This document shows positions 17,114 to 26,504 of a DNA stretch of 64,000 bases, piece after piece. Both the position numbers and the translations under genes were made by a program. This DNA comes from an uncultured Clostridia bacterium (GTDB lineage: Bacteria > Bacillota > Clostridia > Christensenellales > CAG-138): contig CALGGM010000042.1 of assembly GCA_937915925.1 (NCBI GenBank), forward strand, positions 35,451-99,450, given 5' to 3'. Within the stretch, counting starts at the first letter, position 1; each line of letters starts with the position of its first letter. Under the pieces are notes generated by a model. That model saw nothing but the letters and a program-made list of their open reading frames with translations. It made no database searches and was not told where the DNA came from.

Positions 17114-19039
17114 ATGTCATTACTGTATGTTGATCAATTAAAGAAATCATTCGCGGACCGCACGCTGTTCTCGGACGTATCCTTTGAGATCCGCCCGGGC
17201 GAGCGCGTCGGTCTGATCGGCGTGAACGGAAGCGGCAAAACGACGCTGATGCGCATTCTGATGGGCGCAGAGCCGTACGACGGGGGATCGTTCGGCATGC
17301 GGCAAGGAGCGAAGCTTTCGTACGTCGAGCAGATCCCGAAGCTTACCGCCGATACGGATCTGTATCATTTTACGCTTGAAGCGTACCGACCGCTGCTGGA
17401 CCTTGAAGCGGAGGCGGCGCGTATTCAGAAAAAACTGGAAAAGGATCCTTCGGACCGCGATCGGCTGATCGCAAGGCAGGCGGTCGTTTTGGACACGCTT
17501 GCAAGGGAGGACGGCGCGACGTTTCGCGCGCTGACGCGTTCCGCTTTGATCGGGCTCGGCTTCTCCGAGGACGATCTGACCCGCTCCGTCATGTCCTTCT
17601 CCGGCGGACAGGTCAGCAAGGCGATGCTCGCGCGGGCGATCCTGTCCCGCGCCGACCTGCTGCTGCTCGACGAGCCGACGAACAATCTGGACGTTGCGGC
17701 GATCCGATGGCTGACGGAATTTTTGCGCCAATTCAAGGGTGCGGTGCTCGTCGTGTCCCACGACCGCGCGTTTTTGGACGATACGGTCACGCGGATGCTC
17801 GAGCTGCAGAGCGGGCGCGTCCGCGGCACGGACGGCAACTACTCACGCTATATGGAATTGAAGCTCGACGCGCGCGAGCTCGCACGAAAGACGTATCTCA
17901 AAAAGCAAAAGGAGATCCGCCGCATCGAGGGCATCATCGAACAGCAGAAACGCTGGAATCAGGCGCACAACTATGTGACGATCGCCTCGAAGCAAAAGCA
18001 GATCGACCGCATCAAGGCGGATATGGTCGAGCCGGAGCGCGACGAAAAGGCGATCGCGTTTCGCTTTCCGACGCCCGCGCCGACCGGAAACGAGGTATTC
18101 GTTCTGAACGACCTCGGCATGCGGTTCGGCGAGAATCGGGTCTTTTCGCATCTGAGCGGAATGATCCGCGCGGGGCAGTGCGTCTGTCTGATCGGCGCAA
18201 ACGGCTGCGGGAAATCGACGCTTCTGAAGATCCTGACCGGTCAGGAACGGCAGACCGAGGGAACGTTTAAGATCGGCGCCGGCGTACGGATCGGATATTA
18301 TGCGCAGAATACCTATGATCTGAACGACGCGAACACCGTGATCGAGGAGCTCGACCGCGCGTTTCCTCTGATCGAGCGCAACACGCTGCGCGGATATCTC
18401 GGCATGTTCCTGTTCCGAAACGACGAGATCGAAAAGCGCATCGGCTCTTTGTCAGGCGGAGAGAAGGCGAGGATCCGGCTTTTGAAGCTCGTGCTGTCCG
18501 GCGCGAACGTGCTGCTGTTGGACGAGCCGACCAACCATCTGGATATCGCATCCGCCGAGGTGCTTGAAAACGCGCTCGAGCGGTTCGAAGGGACGGTGCT
18601 GATCGTCACGCACGACCGGTACATGGTGAGACGGCTTGCCGACCGAACCGTGCTTCTGACGTCGGAAGGACTTGTGGAACCGCGCGACGAGAACGAGGAC
18701 CTTTTTGAACGCATCGTGGAGCGCAGGGCGGAAAAGGTCAGGCCGCAGGCACGAACGGAACCCGACAACGCGTATCTGCGGAAGAAGGAGAACAAACAGC
18801 TTCGCGCGAAGGCGAAGCAGGAGATCTCCCGCATCGAGCGGCTGATCGGGGAGAACGAGGATGCAAAGCGCGAAGCGGAAACTGCGCTGATCGACGCGCA
18901 GACGACGAACGACTACCGGCGTATGCAGCAGCTGTACGAGACGATCTCCGCGCTTGAAACGGAGGAAACAGACCTTTACGACCGACTGGAACGCGCGGAA
19001 GCGGCGCTTTCCGACATTGAAACGGAGGAAGAAACATGA
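17114..19039 (+). CDS. ABC-F family ATPase (Uup-like)
   Basis: Soluble tandem-ATPase acting on ribosomes, with no membrane domain. The 641-aa protein has Walker A GVNGSGKTT (near residue 37), signature SFSGGQVSKAML, Walker B LLLLDEPTNNLD, and an interdomain linker rich in charged residues. The second site has Walker A GANGCGKST, signature SLSGGEKARIRL and Walker B VLLLDEPTNHLD. The C-terminal ~100 residues form a charged coiled coil, as in Uup. An in-frame TGA lies 9 bp upstream, so the ATG at 17114 is the earliest possible start. It has no ribosome binding site and seems to be the first transcribed codon. The stop overlaps the glycerate kinase start by 4 bp. Antibiotic-resistance function is not indicated. 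Confidence 0.9.
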   Translation: MSLLYVDQLKKSFADRTLFSDVSFEIRPGERVGLIGVNGSGKTTLMRILMGAEPYDGGSFGMRQGAKLSYVEQIPKLTADTDLYHFTLEAYRPLLDLEAEAARIQKKLEKDPSDRDRLIARQAVVLDTLAREDGATFRALTRSALIGLGFSEDDLTRSVMSFSGGQVSKAMLARAILSRADLLLLDEPTNNLDVAAIRWLTEFLRQFKGAVLVVSHDRAFLDDTVTRMLELQSGRVRGTDGNYSRYMELKLDARELARKTYLKKQKEIRRIEGIIEQQKRWNQAHNYVTIASKQKQIDRIKADMVEPERDEKAIAFRFPTPAPTGNEVFVLNDLGMRFGENRVFSHLSGMIRAGQCVCLIGANGCGKSTLLKILTGQERQTEGTFKIGAGVRIGYYAQNTYDLNDANTVIEELDRAFPLIERNTLRGYLGMFLFRNDEIEKRIGSLSGGEKARIRLLKLVLSGANVLLLDEPTNHLDIASAEVLENALERFEGTVLIVTHDRYMVRRLADRTVLLTSEGLVEPRDENEDLFERIVERRAEKVRPQARTEPDNAYLRKKENKQLRAKAKQEISRIERLIGENEDAKREAETALIDAQTTNDYRRMQQLYETISALETEETDLYDRLERAEAALSDIETEEET

Positions 19040-20568
19040 TTTGGCATTACTTTCCGATCGGTATGCGGTTCCCCGTCGCGGACTTTTCCGAAGCCACGCG
19101 CCGCGCGTGCTGGCGCATCGCGCTCTCGGCGGCGTACGCGTCGGACGCGAGCGGCACGGGACTTTACGAGGCGTGCGAGTCCTTCGATCCGATCTCGCAA
19201 AGTCCGGTCTATACCTGTATCGTCTGCTATGTCGGCATCAAGCAGTCGCGTGCGGCGGGAAAGGCGATGCATGCGCTCGACCGCCTGATGGCAAGACTGT
19301 GCATCCATGAACCGCTTGTGCAGGCGAATTATCTCGAAGGCTTCGGACCCTATCCGATCCTTGCGGAGATCGACGCGCAGGGAAAGCTGATCCCAAACGA
19401 GCAGGGCGCGGCGTTTTTGCCGACCGAGCCGATCGAGCCGATGCAAAAGAACGACGGATGGACGCTTCTGATCGCGCCGGATTCCATGAAGGGCGTTTGC
19501 GACGCGGAGCGGTTGACGCGCGTGCTCGGCACGGCTGCGGCGGATCACGGTCTTCGCGTCAGAAGAATGCCGATCGCGGACGGTGGCGAGGGATCGGTAC
19601 GCGCATTGATCGTGGGAACGCAGGGCAGGTATGAAACGGTGCGCTGCGAGGATCTGAACGGCGCCGTCGTGAATATGACGGTCGGCGTGATCCCGGGACC
19701 GATCGCCGTGATCGAAGCGGCGGACGCGGTCGGGTTCGCGAGACGAACCGAGCAGACGCCGCCGATCGAAAAGCGAACGACCTGTGGCGTCGGCATGCTG
19801 ATCAAAAAGACGCTCGATCTCGGCTATCGGAAGATATGGATCGGGCTCGGCGGGTCGCTGACCTCCGATCTCGGGCTCGGCGCGCTTGCGGAGCTCGGCG
19901 TTCGGTTCCTTGACGCGGACGACGAATCGGTCGAACCGTGTCCGGAGAACCTTGAAAGGATCGCTGCTGTCGAGCGCGACGGATTGGATCCGCGCCTTGC
20001 GAATACCGAGCTTACACTGCTTTGCGACGTGAACGCGCCGCTGCTCGGCCGCGACGGTGCGCTCAACGTATTCGGACCGCAAAAGGGCGTGACGCCGGAG
20101 CAGATCACGGCGTGGGAAACGGCGTTCGAACGGCTCTCAAAGCGGCTCGGCGGCGATCCGAACGAACCCGGAAGCGGCGCGGCGGGCGGTCTCGGATTCG
20201 GCTTGAAGTCGATCGGCGGGACGCTGCGCTTTGGGTCGGACCTGATCCTCGATCGGATCGGGCTCACGTTTGCAATCCGGGAAGCGGACTTCGTCATCAC
20301 CGGGGAGGGCAGCTTTGACGCGCAGAGCCGACAGTTTCGCAAGGCGCCTGCCGCCGTGCTGGAACGTCTGTCCGACGGCGACCGACCGGGATGCCTTCTG
20401 GTGGGCAAGCTCGGCGTCGATGAGGACGCGCTTTTAAAGGGACAGCCGAAGCTCAAGGGCGTCGTGAAATGCCCGATCGGCGAGGAACCGTATGATCTGA
20501 CGCTTACGGACGCGTTTGAACGCGCGATCCTGCCGATGATCGGAAAAGACGTTGCCAACCGCTCCTGA
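19036..20568 (+). CDS. Glycerate kinase with an unknown N-terminal domain
   Basis: The C-terminal ~365 residues match the type II glycerate kinase family: the N-terminal APDSMKGV motif near residue 153, IADGGEGSVRA, GLGGSLTSDLGLGALAELGV, the GAAGGLGFGLKSIGG glycine-rich segment, and ITGEGSFDAQS. The product is glycerate phosphate. Ahead of this lies an extra ~145-residue segment (YFPIGMRFPVADFSEATRRA, CIVCYVGIKQSRAAGKAMHA) that normal family members lack and that I do not recognise. The reading frame is continuous, and the start (ATGA overlap with the ABC-F gene, GGAGGAAGAAAC upstream) is well supported, so this is a real fusion and not a wrong start. Confidence 0.85.
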   Translation: MIWHYFPIGMRFPVADFSEATRRACWRIALSAAYASDASGTGLYEACESFDPISQSPVYTCIVCYVGIKQSRAAGKAMHALDRLMARLCIHEPLVQANYLEGFGPYPILAEIDAQGKLIPNEQGAAFLPTEPIEPMQKNDGWTLLIAPDSMKGVCDAERLTRVLGTAAADHGLRVRRMPIADGGEGSVRALIVGTQGRYETVRCEDLNGAVVNMTVGVIPGPIAVIEAADAVGFARRTEQTPPIEKRTTCGVGMLIKKTLDLGYRKIWIGLGGSLTSDLGLGALAELGVRFLDADDESVEPCPENLERIAAVERDGLDPRLANTELTLLCDVNAPLLGRDGALNVFGPQKGVTPEQITAWETAFERLSKRLGGDPNEPGSGAAGGLGFGLKSIGGTLRFGSDLILDRIGLTFAIREADFVITGEGSFDAQSRQFRKAPAAVLERLSDGDRPGCLLVGKLGVDEDALLKGQPKLKGVVKCPIGEEPYDLTLTDAFERAILPMIGKDVANRS

Positions 20569-20580
20569 CCGTGATATAAT
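20552..20580 (+). promoter_or_regulatory. pdp promoter inside the glycerate kinase 3' end
   Basis: TTGCCA (20552-20557), 17-bp spacer, perfect TATAAT (20575-20580) with an upstream TG. It gives pdp its own transcript with a leader of about 25 nt that contains TAGGAGGAAAAACTGC. Confidence 0.75.
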
Positions 20581-20610
20581 ATTCTATCTACTTTTAGGAG
20601 GAAAAACTGC

Positions 20611-21930
20611 ATGCGAATGGTCGATTTGATCGAAAAGAAGGTAACCGGGGAAGCGCTTTCCGGCGAAGAGATCCGTTTCATCGTGAACGGGTTTACCGAC
20701 GGCACGATTCCCGATTACCAGATGGCGGCGTTCCAAATGGCGGTCGTGTTCAACGGCATGACCGACCGCGAGACGGCAGACCTGACGATGGCGATGATGC
20801 ACTCGGGCGAGGTCGTCGATCTTTCCGACCTGCGCGGCGTGAAGGTCGACAAGCATTCCACCGGCGGCGTCGGCGACACCACGACGCTCGTCATCGCACC
20901 GCTCGTTGCGGCGTGCGGCGGCACGGTCGCAAAGATGAGCGGCAGAGGGCTCGGGCACACGGGCGGCACGCTCGACAAGCTCGAATCCATCCCCGGCGTC
21001 TGCATCGAGCAGCCGATGGAGCGGTTCAAGGAGATCGTGAACGACATCGGCGTCGCGGTCATCGGGCAGACAGGCAACCTCGTTCCCGCCGATAAAAAGA
21101 TGTACGCGCTGCGCGACGTCACCGCAACGGTCCGAAGCATTCCGCTGATCGCGTCGAGCATCATGTCGAAGAAGCTTGCCGCGGGCACGGACGCGATCGT
21201 GCTGGACGTCAAGACGGGCACAGGCGCGTTTATGCAGACGGTGGACGAGGCGGAAAAGCTTGCGCACCTGATGGTCTCGATCGGTAAGCTCGTGGGACGC
21301 GAATGCGTCGCCGTCATTACCGACATGAATCAGCCGCTCGGCCTTGCGGTCGGCAACGCGCTGGAGGTCCGCGAGGCGATCGAGCTGCTGTCCGGCAAGA
21401 TCCCGGCGGGCGATCCGCTCTATGAGGTCTGCATGCTTTTAGGCGTTCATATGATGCGTCTTTCGAAGCTTGCCGAGACGGAGGTCGAAGCGCGCGAAAA
21501 GCTCGAATCCGCGCTGCATTCCGGCGCAGGTCTTTTGAAGCTTCAAAAGATGATCGAAGCGGAGGGCGGCGATCCGTCCTACATCAGCCTCGACCGCATC
21601 GACGAGCTGTGCAAGGTCAAGACGGTTCTGAACGTCTATCCGAAGCGCGCGGGCTATATCTCTTCGATGAACGCGGAGCGCATCGGAACGGCGGCGCAGA
21701 TCCTCGGCGCGGGCCGCGCAACGAAGGAAGAAAGCATCGACCCGGCGGTCGGTCTCGTCATGAAGAAACGCCTCGGCGATTTTATCCGTGCGGACGAACC
21801 GCTCTGCGTGATGTATGTGAACGACGAATCCAAGCTCGACGCCGCGTTTGAGATGTTCCACAGCGCGTTTGCCTACTCCGACGCTAAGCCGGATTACCGC
21901 CCGATGGTCTATGACGTCGTTCGCGCGTAA
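20611..21930 (+). CDS. pdp: Pyrimidine-nucleoside phosphorylase
   Basis: Phosphorolysis of uridine, thymidine and deoxyuridine to base and pentose-1-phosphate, which DeoB can then use. The 439-aa protein aligns closely in memory with Bacillus Pdp: RMVDLIEKKVTGEALSGEEI at the N-terminus, the phosphate loop KHSTGGVGDTTT, the GRGLGHTGGTLDKLES signature, and KTGTGAFM. Start ATG follows TAGGAGGAAAAACTGC. It lies apart from deoB-punA and has its own promoter. Confidence 0.96.
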   Translation: MRMVDLIEKKVTGEALSGEEIRFIVNGFTDGTIPDYQMAAFQMAVVFNGMTDRETADLTMAMMHSGEVVDLSDLRGVKVDKHSTGGVGDTTTLVIAPLVAACGGTVAKMSGRGLGHTGGTLDKLESIPGVCIEQPMERFKEIVNDIGVAVIGQTGNLVPADKKMYALRDVTATVRSIPLIASSIMSKKLAAGTDAIVLDVKTGTGAFMQTVDEAEKLAHLMVSIGKLVGRECVAVITDMNQPLGLAVGNALEVREAIELLSGKIPAGDPLYEVCMLLGVHMMRLSKLAETEVEAREKLESALHSGAGLLKLQKMIEAEGGDPSYISLDRIDELCKVKTVLNVYPKRAGYISSMNAERIGTAAQILGAGRATKEESIDPAVGLVMKKRLGDFIRADEPLCVMYVNDESKLDAAFEMFHSAFAYSDAKPDYRPMVYDVVRA

Positions 21931-21961
21931 CCGATTATAAATCATTTTAACACGGTCCGAG

Positions 21962-21989
21962 ACGGCGCATACGATCCCGTATGTGCCGT
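21962..21989 (+). terminator. Hairpin after pdp, weak terminator
   Basis: Twelve-base arms ACGGCGCATACG / CGTATGTGCCGT (one G-T pair) around a short loop, followed by only a brief T-stretch. It lies just upstream of the polA ribosome binding region, so it may attenuate rather than stop transcription. Confidence 0.4.
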
Positions 21990-22006
21990 TTCGGGAAAGG
22001 GAAGCT

Positions 22007-24562
22007 ATGGATCGTCTGCTTTTGGCAATCGACGGAAACAGCCTGCTGTTTCAGGCATATCATGCGTTTTTCAAAGCGAATCTGACCACGCGCGACGGAT
22101 TTCCGACCGGCGCGCTGAAAGGCTTTTTTACAAAGCTCCTGGACCTTTTGAAACAGGAGCCGACCCATGTGCTTGTCGCGTTCGACGTGCATCAGCCTAC
22201 GTTCCGACATGAGCGCTATGCGGAGTACAAGCTCGGACGCAAGGCGCCGGACGAGGACCTTGTAAAGCAGATGCCGGTCGTTCGCGAGCTTTTGAAGCGC
22301 ATGGGGATCGCGGTCATCGAATGCCCGGGCTATGAAGGCGACGACATTCTCGGAACCTTCTCGCGCCGCGCGGACGCAGCGGGTATGGACACGCTGATCG
22401 TGACCGGCGACCGCGATTCGTTTCAGCTGATCACCGATCGCACAAAGATCTATTATACAAAGGACAATTCCATCATCGACGCCGCGGCGCTGAAGGAGAA
22501 GTACGGGCTCGAACCGGACCGGATGCGCGATCTGAAGGCGCTGATGGGCGACAGCTCGGACCATATTCCGGGCGTTGCGGGCGTCGGAGAAAAGACGGCG
22601 CTGAAGCTTCTGAACGAGTACGGCGATCTCGAAGGTGTGCTTTCACATGCGGGCGAGGTCAAGGGCAAGCTCGGCGAACGGCTTGTGAACGAAGCGGAGA
22701 ACGCGCGGTTTTCCTATTGGCTCGGCACGATCGTGACCGACGCGCCGGTCAGCGAGACGCTCGACGACTGCGCGTTCTCGTTCGAATCGACCGGCGGAGC
22801 AAAGGAACGGCTGTACGAGCTTGAACTGAACAGCATCGCCGATAAGCTTCCCGGCGGAGAAGCGCCGAAGGCGGAGGAGAGCATCGCGCCCGTCGAGTCC
22901 GTTCCGATCACGGACGAGGCAGGCATGAAGGCGGCTTTGAAAACGCTGCGCTCCTGTAAAGAGATCGCGATCACCGCGTTCCCGTCGCTGGCGTTTGCCG
23001 GGAGCGCGGAACGCGCCTACGTTCTGACGGCGGGCGAAACGCTGTTTGACGCCTGCATGGATGAGAACGAAGCGTATCGGATGCTCGGCGCGTTTATCCT
23101 CGAAACCGATAAAACGGTCCTTGCCTTCGATGCGAAGACGATCTTCCACCGCTGCGGCTTTTCCGCAGACCGGCTTCCGAAGCTTGCGTTCGATGCGATG
23201 CTTTCGGATTATCTTTTACAGAGCAACCGCCCCGTCGAAAGCTACGAAGCGCTTTGCCGCGCGTGGTTGAAAACCGAGAAGGCGAATCCTGCGTATCTGT
23301 TCCTGCTCTGTCCGCGTATGGAAGCGGCGATCGAAGAGAACGGGCTTGCTTCGCTTGAACGGGACGTTGAGCTTCCGCTGCTTTCCGTGCTGTACGGCAT
23401 GGAGCAGGTCGGATTCAGGACCGACGAACGCGTTCTCTCCGAGCTGCACACACGCTTTTCGGAAGCGGCGAACACGCTGGAAAGTCGTATTTACGACGCG
23501 GCAGGGGAGAGGTTCAACATTCTTTCCACAAAACAGCTCGGCAGGATCCTGTTTGAAAAGCTCGGACTTCCGTCCGGAAAAAAGACCAAGACGGGCTTTT
23601 CCACCGACGCCGATACGCTCGAAGCAATCGCGCCGCTGCATCCGATCGTGAACGACGTGCTTACCTATCGGTTTTTGACGAAGCTGGACAGCACGTTCGT
23701 CGAGGGGCTTTTAAAGCAGCGCGACGCCGAGGGACGCATCCATTCGCGGTTCATGCAGTGCGTGACGGCGACGGGACGCATCTCAAGCACGGAGCCGAAT
23801 TTACAGAACATTCCGGTGCGCACGCCGGAGGGCAGGGAGATCCGAAAGGCGTTTATCCCGAGCGAGGGGAACCTGCTGGTCGGCGCGGACTATTCGCAGA
23901 TCGAGCTGAGGCTCCTTGCGCACATCAGCGGCGACGAGGACTTTATCGCGGCGTTCAACAGCGGCGAGGACATCCACGCGCGTACCGCCGCGGAGGTCTT
24001 CCATATCCCGTCCGGCGCGGTTACGAGCGAACAGCGCAGCGCGGCGAAGGCGGTCAATTTCGGGATTGTCTACGGCATCTCCGATTTCGGGCTTGCGAAG
24101 AATTTGGGCGTGCCGGTCGCGACCGCGGCAAGCTATATCCGCCGCTATTTTGAACGCTATCCGAAGGTGCAGGAATACTTAAAGCGCAGCGTGGAAACGG
24201 CGAAGGAACGCGGCTATGCGGAAACGCTGTTCGAGCGCAAGCGCCCGCTGCCGGAGCTTTCGACAAGCAATTACAACGTCCGTCAGTTCGGCGAACGTGT
24301 CGCAATGAATATGCCGATCCAAGGGACGGCGGCGGACATCATCAAGATCGCCATGGTGCGCGTCGACCGGGCGCTGCGGGACGGAGGCTTCAAAGCAAGG
24401 CTCGTTCTGCAGATCCACGACGAACTGATCGTCGACACGCCGAAGGACGAGGTCGAGCGCGTGAAGACGCTGATGCAGGAGACGATGGAGGGCGTCGCGG
24501 CGCTTTCCGTGCGGCTCGTTGCGGAGGCAAAATGCGGAGAAAGCTGGTTCGAGACAAAGTGA
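22007..24562 (+). CDS. polA: DNA polymerase I
   Basis: Replication and repair polymerase of 851 aa. The N-terminal 5'-3' exonuclease (1-~290) starts LLLAIDGNSLLFQAYHAFF and contains CPGYEGDDILGT and GDSSDHIPGVAGVGEKTA. The middle domain (~300-480) sits where the 3'-5' exonuclease belongs but lacks the DxE motif, so proofreading is probably lost, as in several Firmicutes. The polymerase domain has motif A DYSQIELRLLAH, the O-helix AAKAVNFGIVYGISDFGLA and motif C LQIHDELIVDTP. The start is the ATG preceded by GGGAAAGGGAAGCT; an upstream ATG would add eight residues. coaE overlaps its 3' end. Confidence 0.96.
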   Translation: MDRLLLAIDGNSLLFQAYHAFFKANLTTRDGFPTGALKGFFTKLLDLLKQEPTHVLVAFDVHQPTFRHERYAEYKLGRKAPDEDLVKQMPVVRELLKRMGIAVIECPGYEGDDILGTFSRRADAAGMDTLIVTGDRDSFQLITDRTKIYYTKDNSIIDAAALKEKYGLEPDRMRDLKALMGDSSDHIPGVAGVGEKTALKLLNEYGDLEGVLSHAGEVKGKLGERLVNEAENARFSYWLGTIVTDAPVSETLDDCAFSFESTGGAKERLYELELNSIADKLPGGEAPKAEESIAPVESVPITDEAGMKAALKTLRSCKEIAITAFPSLAFAGSAERAYVLTAGETLFDACMDENEAYRMLGAFILETDKTVLAFDAKTIFHRCGFSADRLPKLAFDAMLSDYLLQSNRPVESYEALCRAWLKTEKANPAYLFLLCPRMEAAIEENGLASLERDVELPLLSVLYGMEQVGFRTDERVLSELHTRFSEAANTLESRIYDAAGERFNILSTKQLGRILFEKLGLPSGKKTKTGFSTDADTLEAIAPLHPIVNDVLTYRFLTKLDSTFVEGLLKQRDAEGRIHSRFMQCVTATGRISSTEPNLQNIPVRTPEGREIRKAFIPSEGNLLVGADYSQIELRLLAHISGDEDFIAAFNSGEDIHARTAAEVFHIPSGAVTSEQRSAAKAVNFGIVYGISDFGLAKNLGVPVATAASYIRRYFERYPKVQEYLKRSVETAKERGYAETLFERKRPLPELSTSNYNVRQFGERVAMNMPIQGTAADIIKIAMVRVDRALRDGGFKARLVLQIHDELIVDTPKDEVERVKTLMQETMEGVAALSVRLVAEAKCGESWFETK

Positions 24563-25155
24563 CGTACATCATCGGGATCACCGGAGGCATCGGCTCCGGA
24601 AAAAGCACGCTTGCGCAATGCTTCAAGGCGCACGGCGTCCCCGTGCTCAATGCGGACGCGATCTCAAGAAGCGCGCTCTTGCCGGGTGCGGCGTGCTTTG
24701 CGGACGTCGTATCGCTGCTCGGCGACGACATTGTACTTCCGGACGGAAGTGTGGACCGCGCATTGATCGCATCGCGCGTATTTTCGGACCCCGCGCTATT
24801 GGAGGGCTTGAACGGGATCGTTCATCCGTATGTACGGGAGGAGCTTTTGAAAAACAGCGAGCGCACCGACAGCCCGCTGATCGTGTGGGACGTGCCGCTG
24901 CTGTTTGAAAGCGGGCTGGACGCGTTCTGCGCCTGCACGGTATCGGTTTTGTGCGACGAGGAGATTCGCGTTGCACGGGCGGTATTGCGCGACGGCACGG
25001 ACGGGGAGAAGGTACGCGCACGGATTCGGGCGCAGATTACGGACGTGGAGCGCGAACAGCGTTCGACCTATACGATCCGAAACGAGGGAACGGTCGAAGC
25101 GTTCATAAAGGAAGCGGACGCATTGATCGAACGGATACGGGAGGAGCTGCAATGA
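24532..25155 (+). CDS. coaE: Dephospho-CoA kinase
   Basis: Last step of coenzyme A synthesis, phosphorylating the 3'-OH of dephospho-CoA. The 207-aa P-loop kinase shows GITGGIGSGKST, NADAISRSALLPGA, the conserved VWDVPLLFESG segment, and an arginine-rich C-terminal half. The ATG at 24532 has GCGGAGGCAAA upstream and overlaps polA by 31 bp. A GTG at 24559 overlapping the polA stop is an alternative that would remove nine residues. polA-coaE adjacency is common in Firmicutes. Confidence 0.93.
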   Translation: MRRKLVRDKVTYIIGITGGIGSGKSTLAQCFKAHGVPVLNADAISRSALLPGAACFADVVSLLGDDIVLPDGSVDRALIASRVFSDPALLEGLNGIVHPYVREELLKNSERTDSPLIVWDVPLLFESGLDAFCACTVSVLCDEEIRVARAVLRDGTDGEKVRARIRAQITDVEREQRSTYTIRNEGTVEAFIKEADALIERIREELQ

Positions 25156-25772
25156 ACGAAGCTGTCGAATCACAGCGAATGACCAAGAAACAAAAGACCG
25201 CGCTGATCGTGCTTTTGATGGTTGCGGTTTGTTTGGTGCTGACCGGCGTGCTGGTATTCTGGGTGCTGCCGTCAATGATGCGGTCGCGTTTTCAGCTGAA
25301 GCATCTGGACGAGATCAAGGCGTACAGCGAGGAATACAATCTTGAACCTTCGTTCGTTGCGGGCGTCATTTATACGGAGAGCAAGTTCCGCGAGAACGCG
25401 GAGAGCCGCGCAGGCGCAAGAGGACTGATGCAGATCATGCCGGAAACGGGCAGGGAGATTGCAGAAGCGCTCGGCGAGCCGTACGACGTCAACAACCTGT
25501 TCGATGCGGAAACTTCCATCCGATACGGATGCTACTATCTGCGGCAGCAGATGGACCGCTTCGATCAGAACAAGGCGGTCACGCTCGCGGCGTACAACGC
25601 CGGTCCGGGCAAGGCAGCGCTGTGGGTCTCCGAATACGGACTTGACGACAGCGGACGCATCCGCTATATTCCATATGAGGAAACGCGAAACTATGTCGAT
25701 CGCGTGTTCCAGGCGCAGGAAAACTATGAGAGCCTCTATCCCGAGGCGTTTGCAGAAAGGACGGACGACTGA
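25152..25772 (+). CDS. Membrane-anchored lytic transglycosylase (SLT)
   Basis: Cleaves the glycan strands of peptidoglycan. The 206-aa protein has one N-terminal TM helix (about residues 16-39) and an SLT domain. VAGVIYTESKF carries the catalytic Glu, followed by SRAGARGLMQIMPETG and LAAYNAGPGKAALW, all family hallmarks. The ATG lies within the coaE stop (ATGA overlap) after GGAGGAGCTGCA. lspA starts on the next base after its stop. It resembles the YjbJ/CoaE-linked transglycosylases of other Clostridia. Confidence 0.92.
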   Translation: MNEAVESQRMTKKQKTALIVLLMVAVCLVLTGVLVFWVLPSMMRSRFQLKHLDEIKAYSEEYNLEPSFVAGVIYTESKFRENAESRAGARGLMQIMPETGREIAEALGEPYDVNNLFDAETSIRYGCYYLRQQMDRFDQNKAVTLAAYNAGPGKAALWVSEYGLDDSGRIRYIPYEETRNYVDRVFQAQENYESLYPEAFAERTDD

Positions 25773-26504
25773 ATGCTGATTATCTTGGTTGCGCTGATCG
25801 TGCTTGCGATCGATCAGGGCGTGAAGTATTGGATCATGTACGCGCATGTCGCGGGAACGCTGGGATATACCGGCTCGTGGTATGACGTGTCTGCGCTGCG
25901 CACGTTCCTTTCCGGAAGCGCGGTCGCGCAGCAGAACGCGATCCCGCAGAACGGAACGTTCATCGTTTTGAGCTTTACGCCAAACGACGCCGCACTGTGG
26001 GGACTTGGCAGCGGCACGCCGTGGGCTTCAAGGCTGCTGCTTGCGCTGACCGCGGTATTTATTTTTTTGCTGATCTTCTTTTCGATCCGCGCAAGCAAAA
26101 AGCTTCCGGCGCTCTCCCGCGTGATTGTGGGTCTGCTGATCGGCGGCTCGATCGGAAACCTCTTCGACCGCGTCGCGTTCGGATATGTGCGGGACATGAT
26201 CTGCACAAAATTCATCGATTTTCCGGTGTTCAACATTGCGGACTCGGCGATCTGCATTGCGATCGCGCTGCTGCTGTTTGAGGCGTTCTTCCGGAAGCTG
26301 GGCGTGTTTGAATGCTTCGAGGACGAGTTCCGGTATCTGTTCCGCATGCCCACGCGCGAGGAAGCGGAGGCAAGGGAGAAGGAACGCAAAAAGAACAGGC
26401 TTTCCAGATTTGAAGAGCTGATCCCGGAGGAGGAAGAATCGGAGGAATCGGATGGAGACGGAAACGATCCTGCTGATCGCGGAGACGGAAGCGTCGAGAA
26501 TTGA
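25773..26504 (+). CDS. lspA: Lipoprotein signal peptidase, divergent and extended
   Basis: Removes signal peptides of lipidated prolipoproteins in the membrane. Four hydrophobic segments are visible. Catalytic aspartates sit in GGSIGNLFDRVAFGYVRDM and FNIADSAI, and the N-terminal AIDQGVKYW matches the LDxxxK signature. At 243 aa it is longer than usual (~160). There is an insert of about 40 residues after the first helix, and a C-terminal cytoplasmic tail rich in Glu/Lys/Arg (EEEESEESDGDG). The usual NxGAAFG motif is altered to PNDAALWGL. The tail overlaps the rluD start by 53 bp, so part of it may merely reflect that overlap. Several lipoproteins in this window would be its substrates. Confidence 0.85.
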   Translation: MLIILVALIVLAIDQGVKYWIMYAHVAGTLGYTGSWYDVSALRTFLSGSAVAQQNAIPQNGTFIVLSFTPNDAALWGLGSGTPWASRLLLALTAVFIFLLIFFSIRASKKLPALSRVIVGLLIGGSIGNLFDRVAFGYVRDMICTKFIDFPVFNIADSAICIAIALLLFEAFFRKLGVFECFEDEFRYLFRMPTREEAEAREKERKKNRLSRFEELIPEEEESEESDGDGNDPADRGDGSVEN

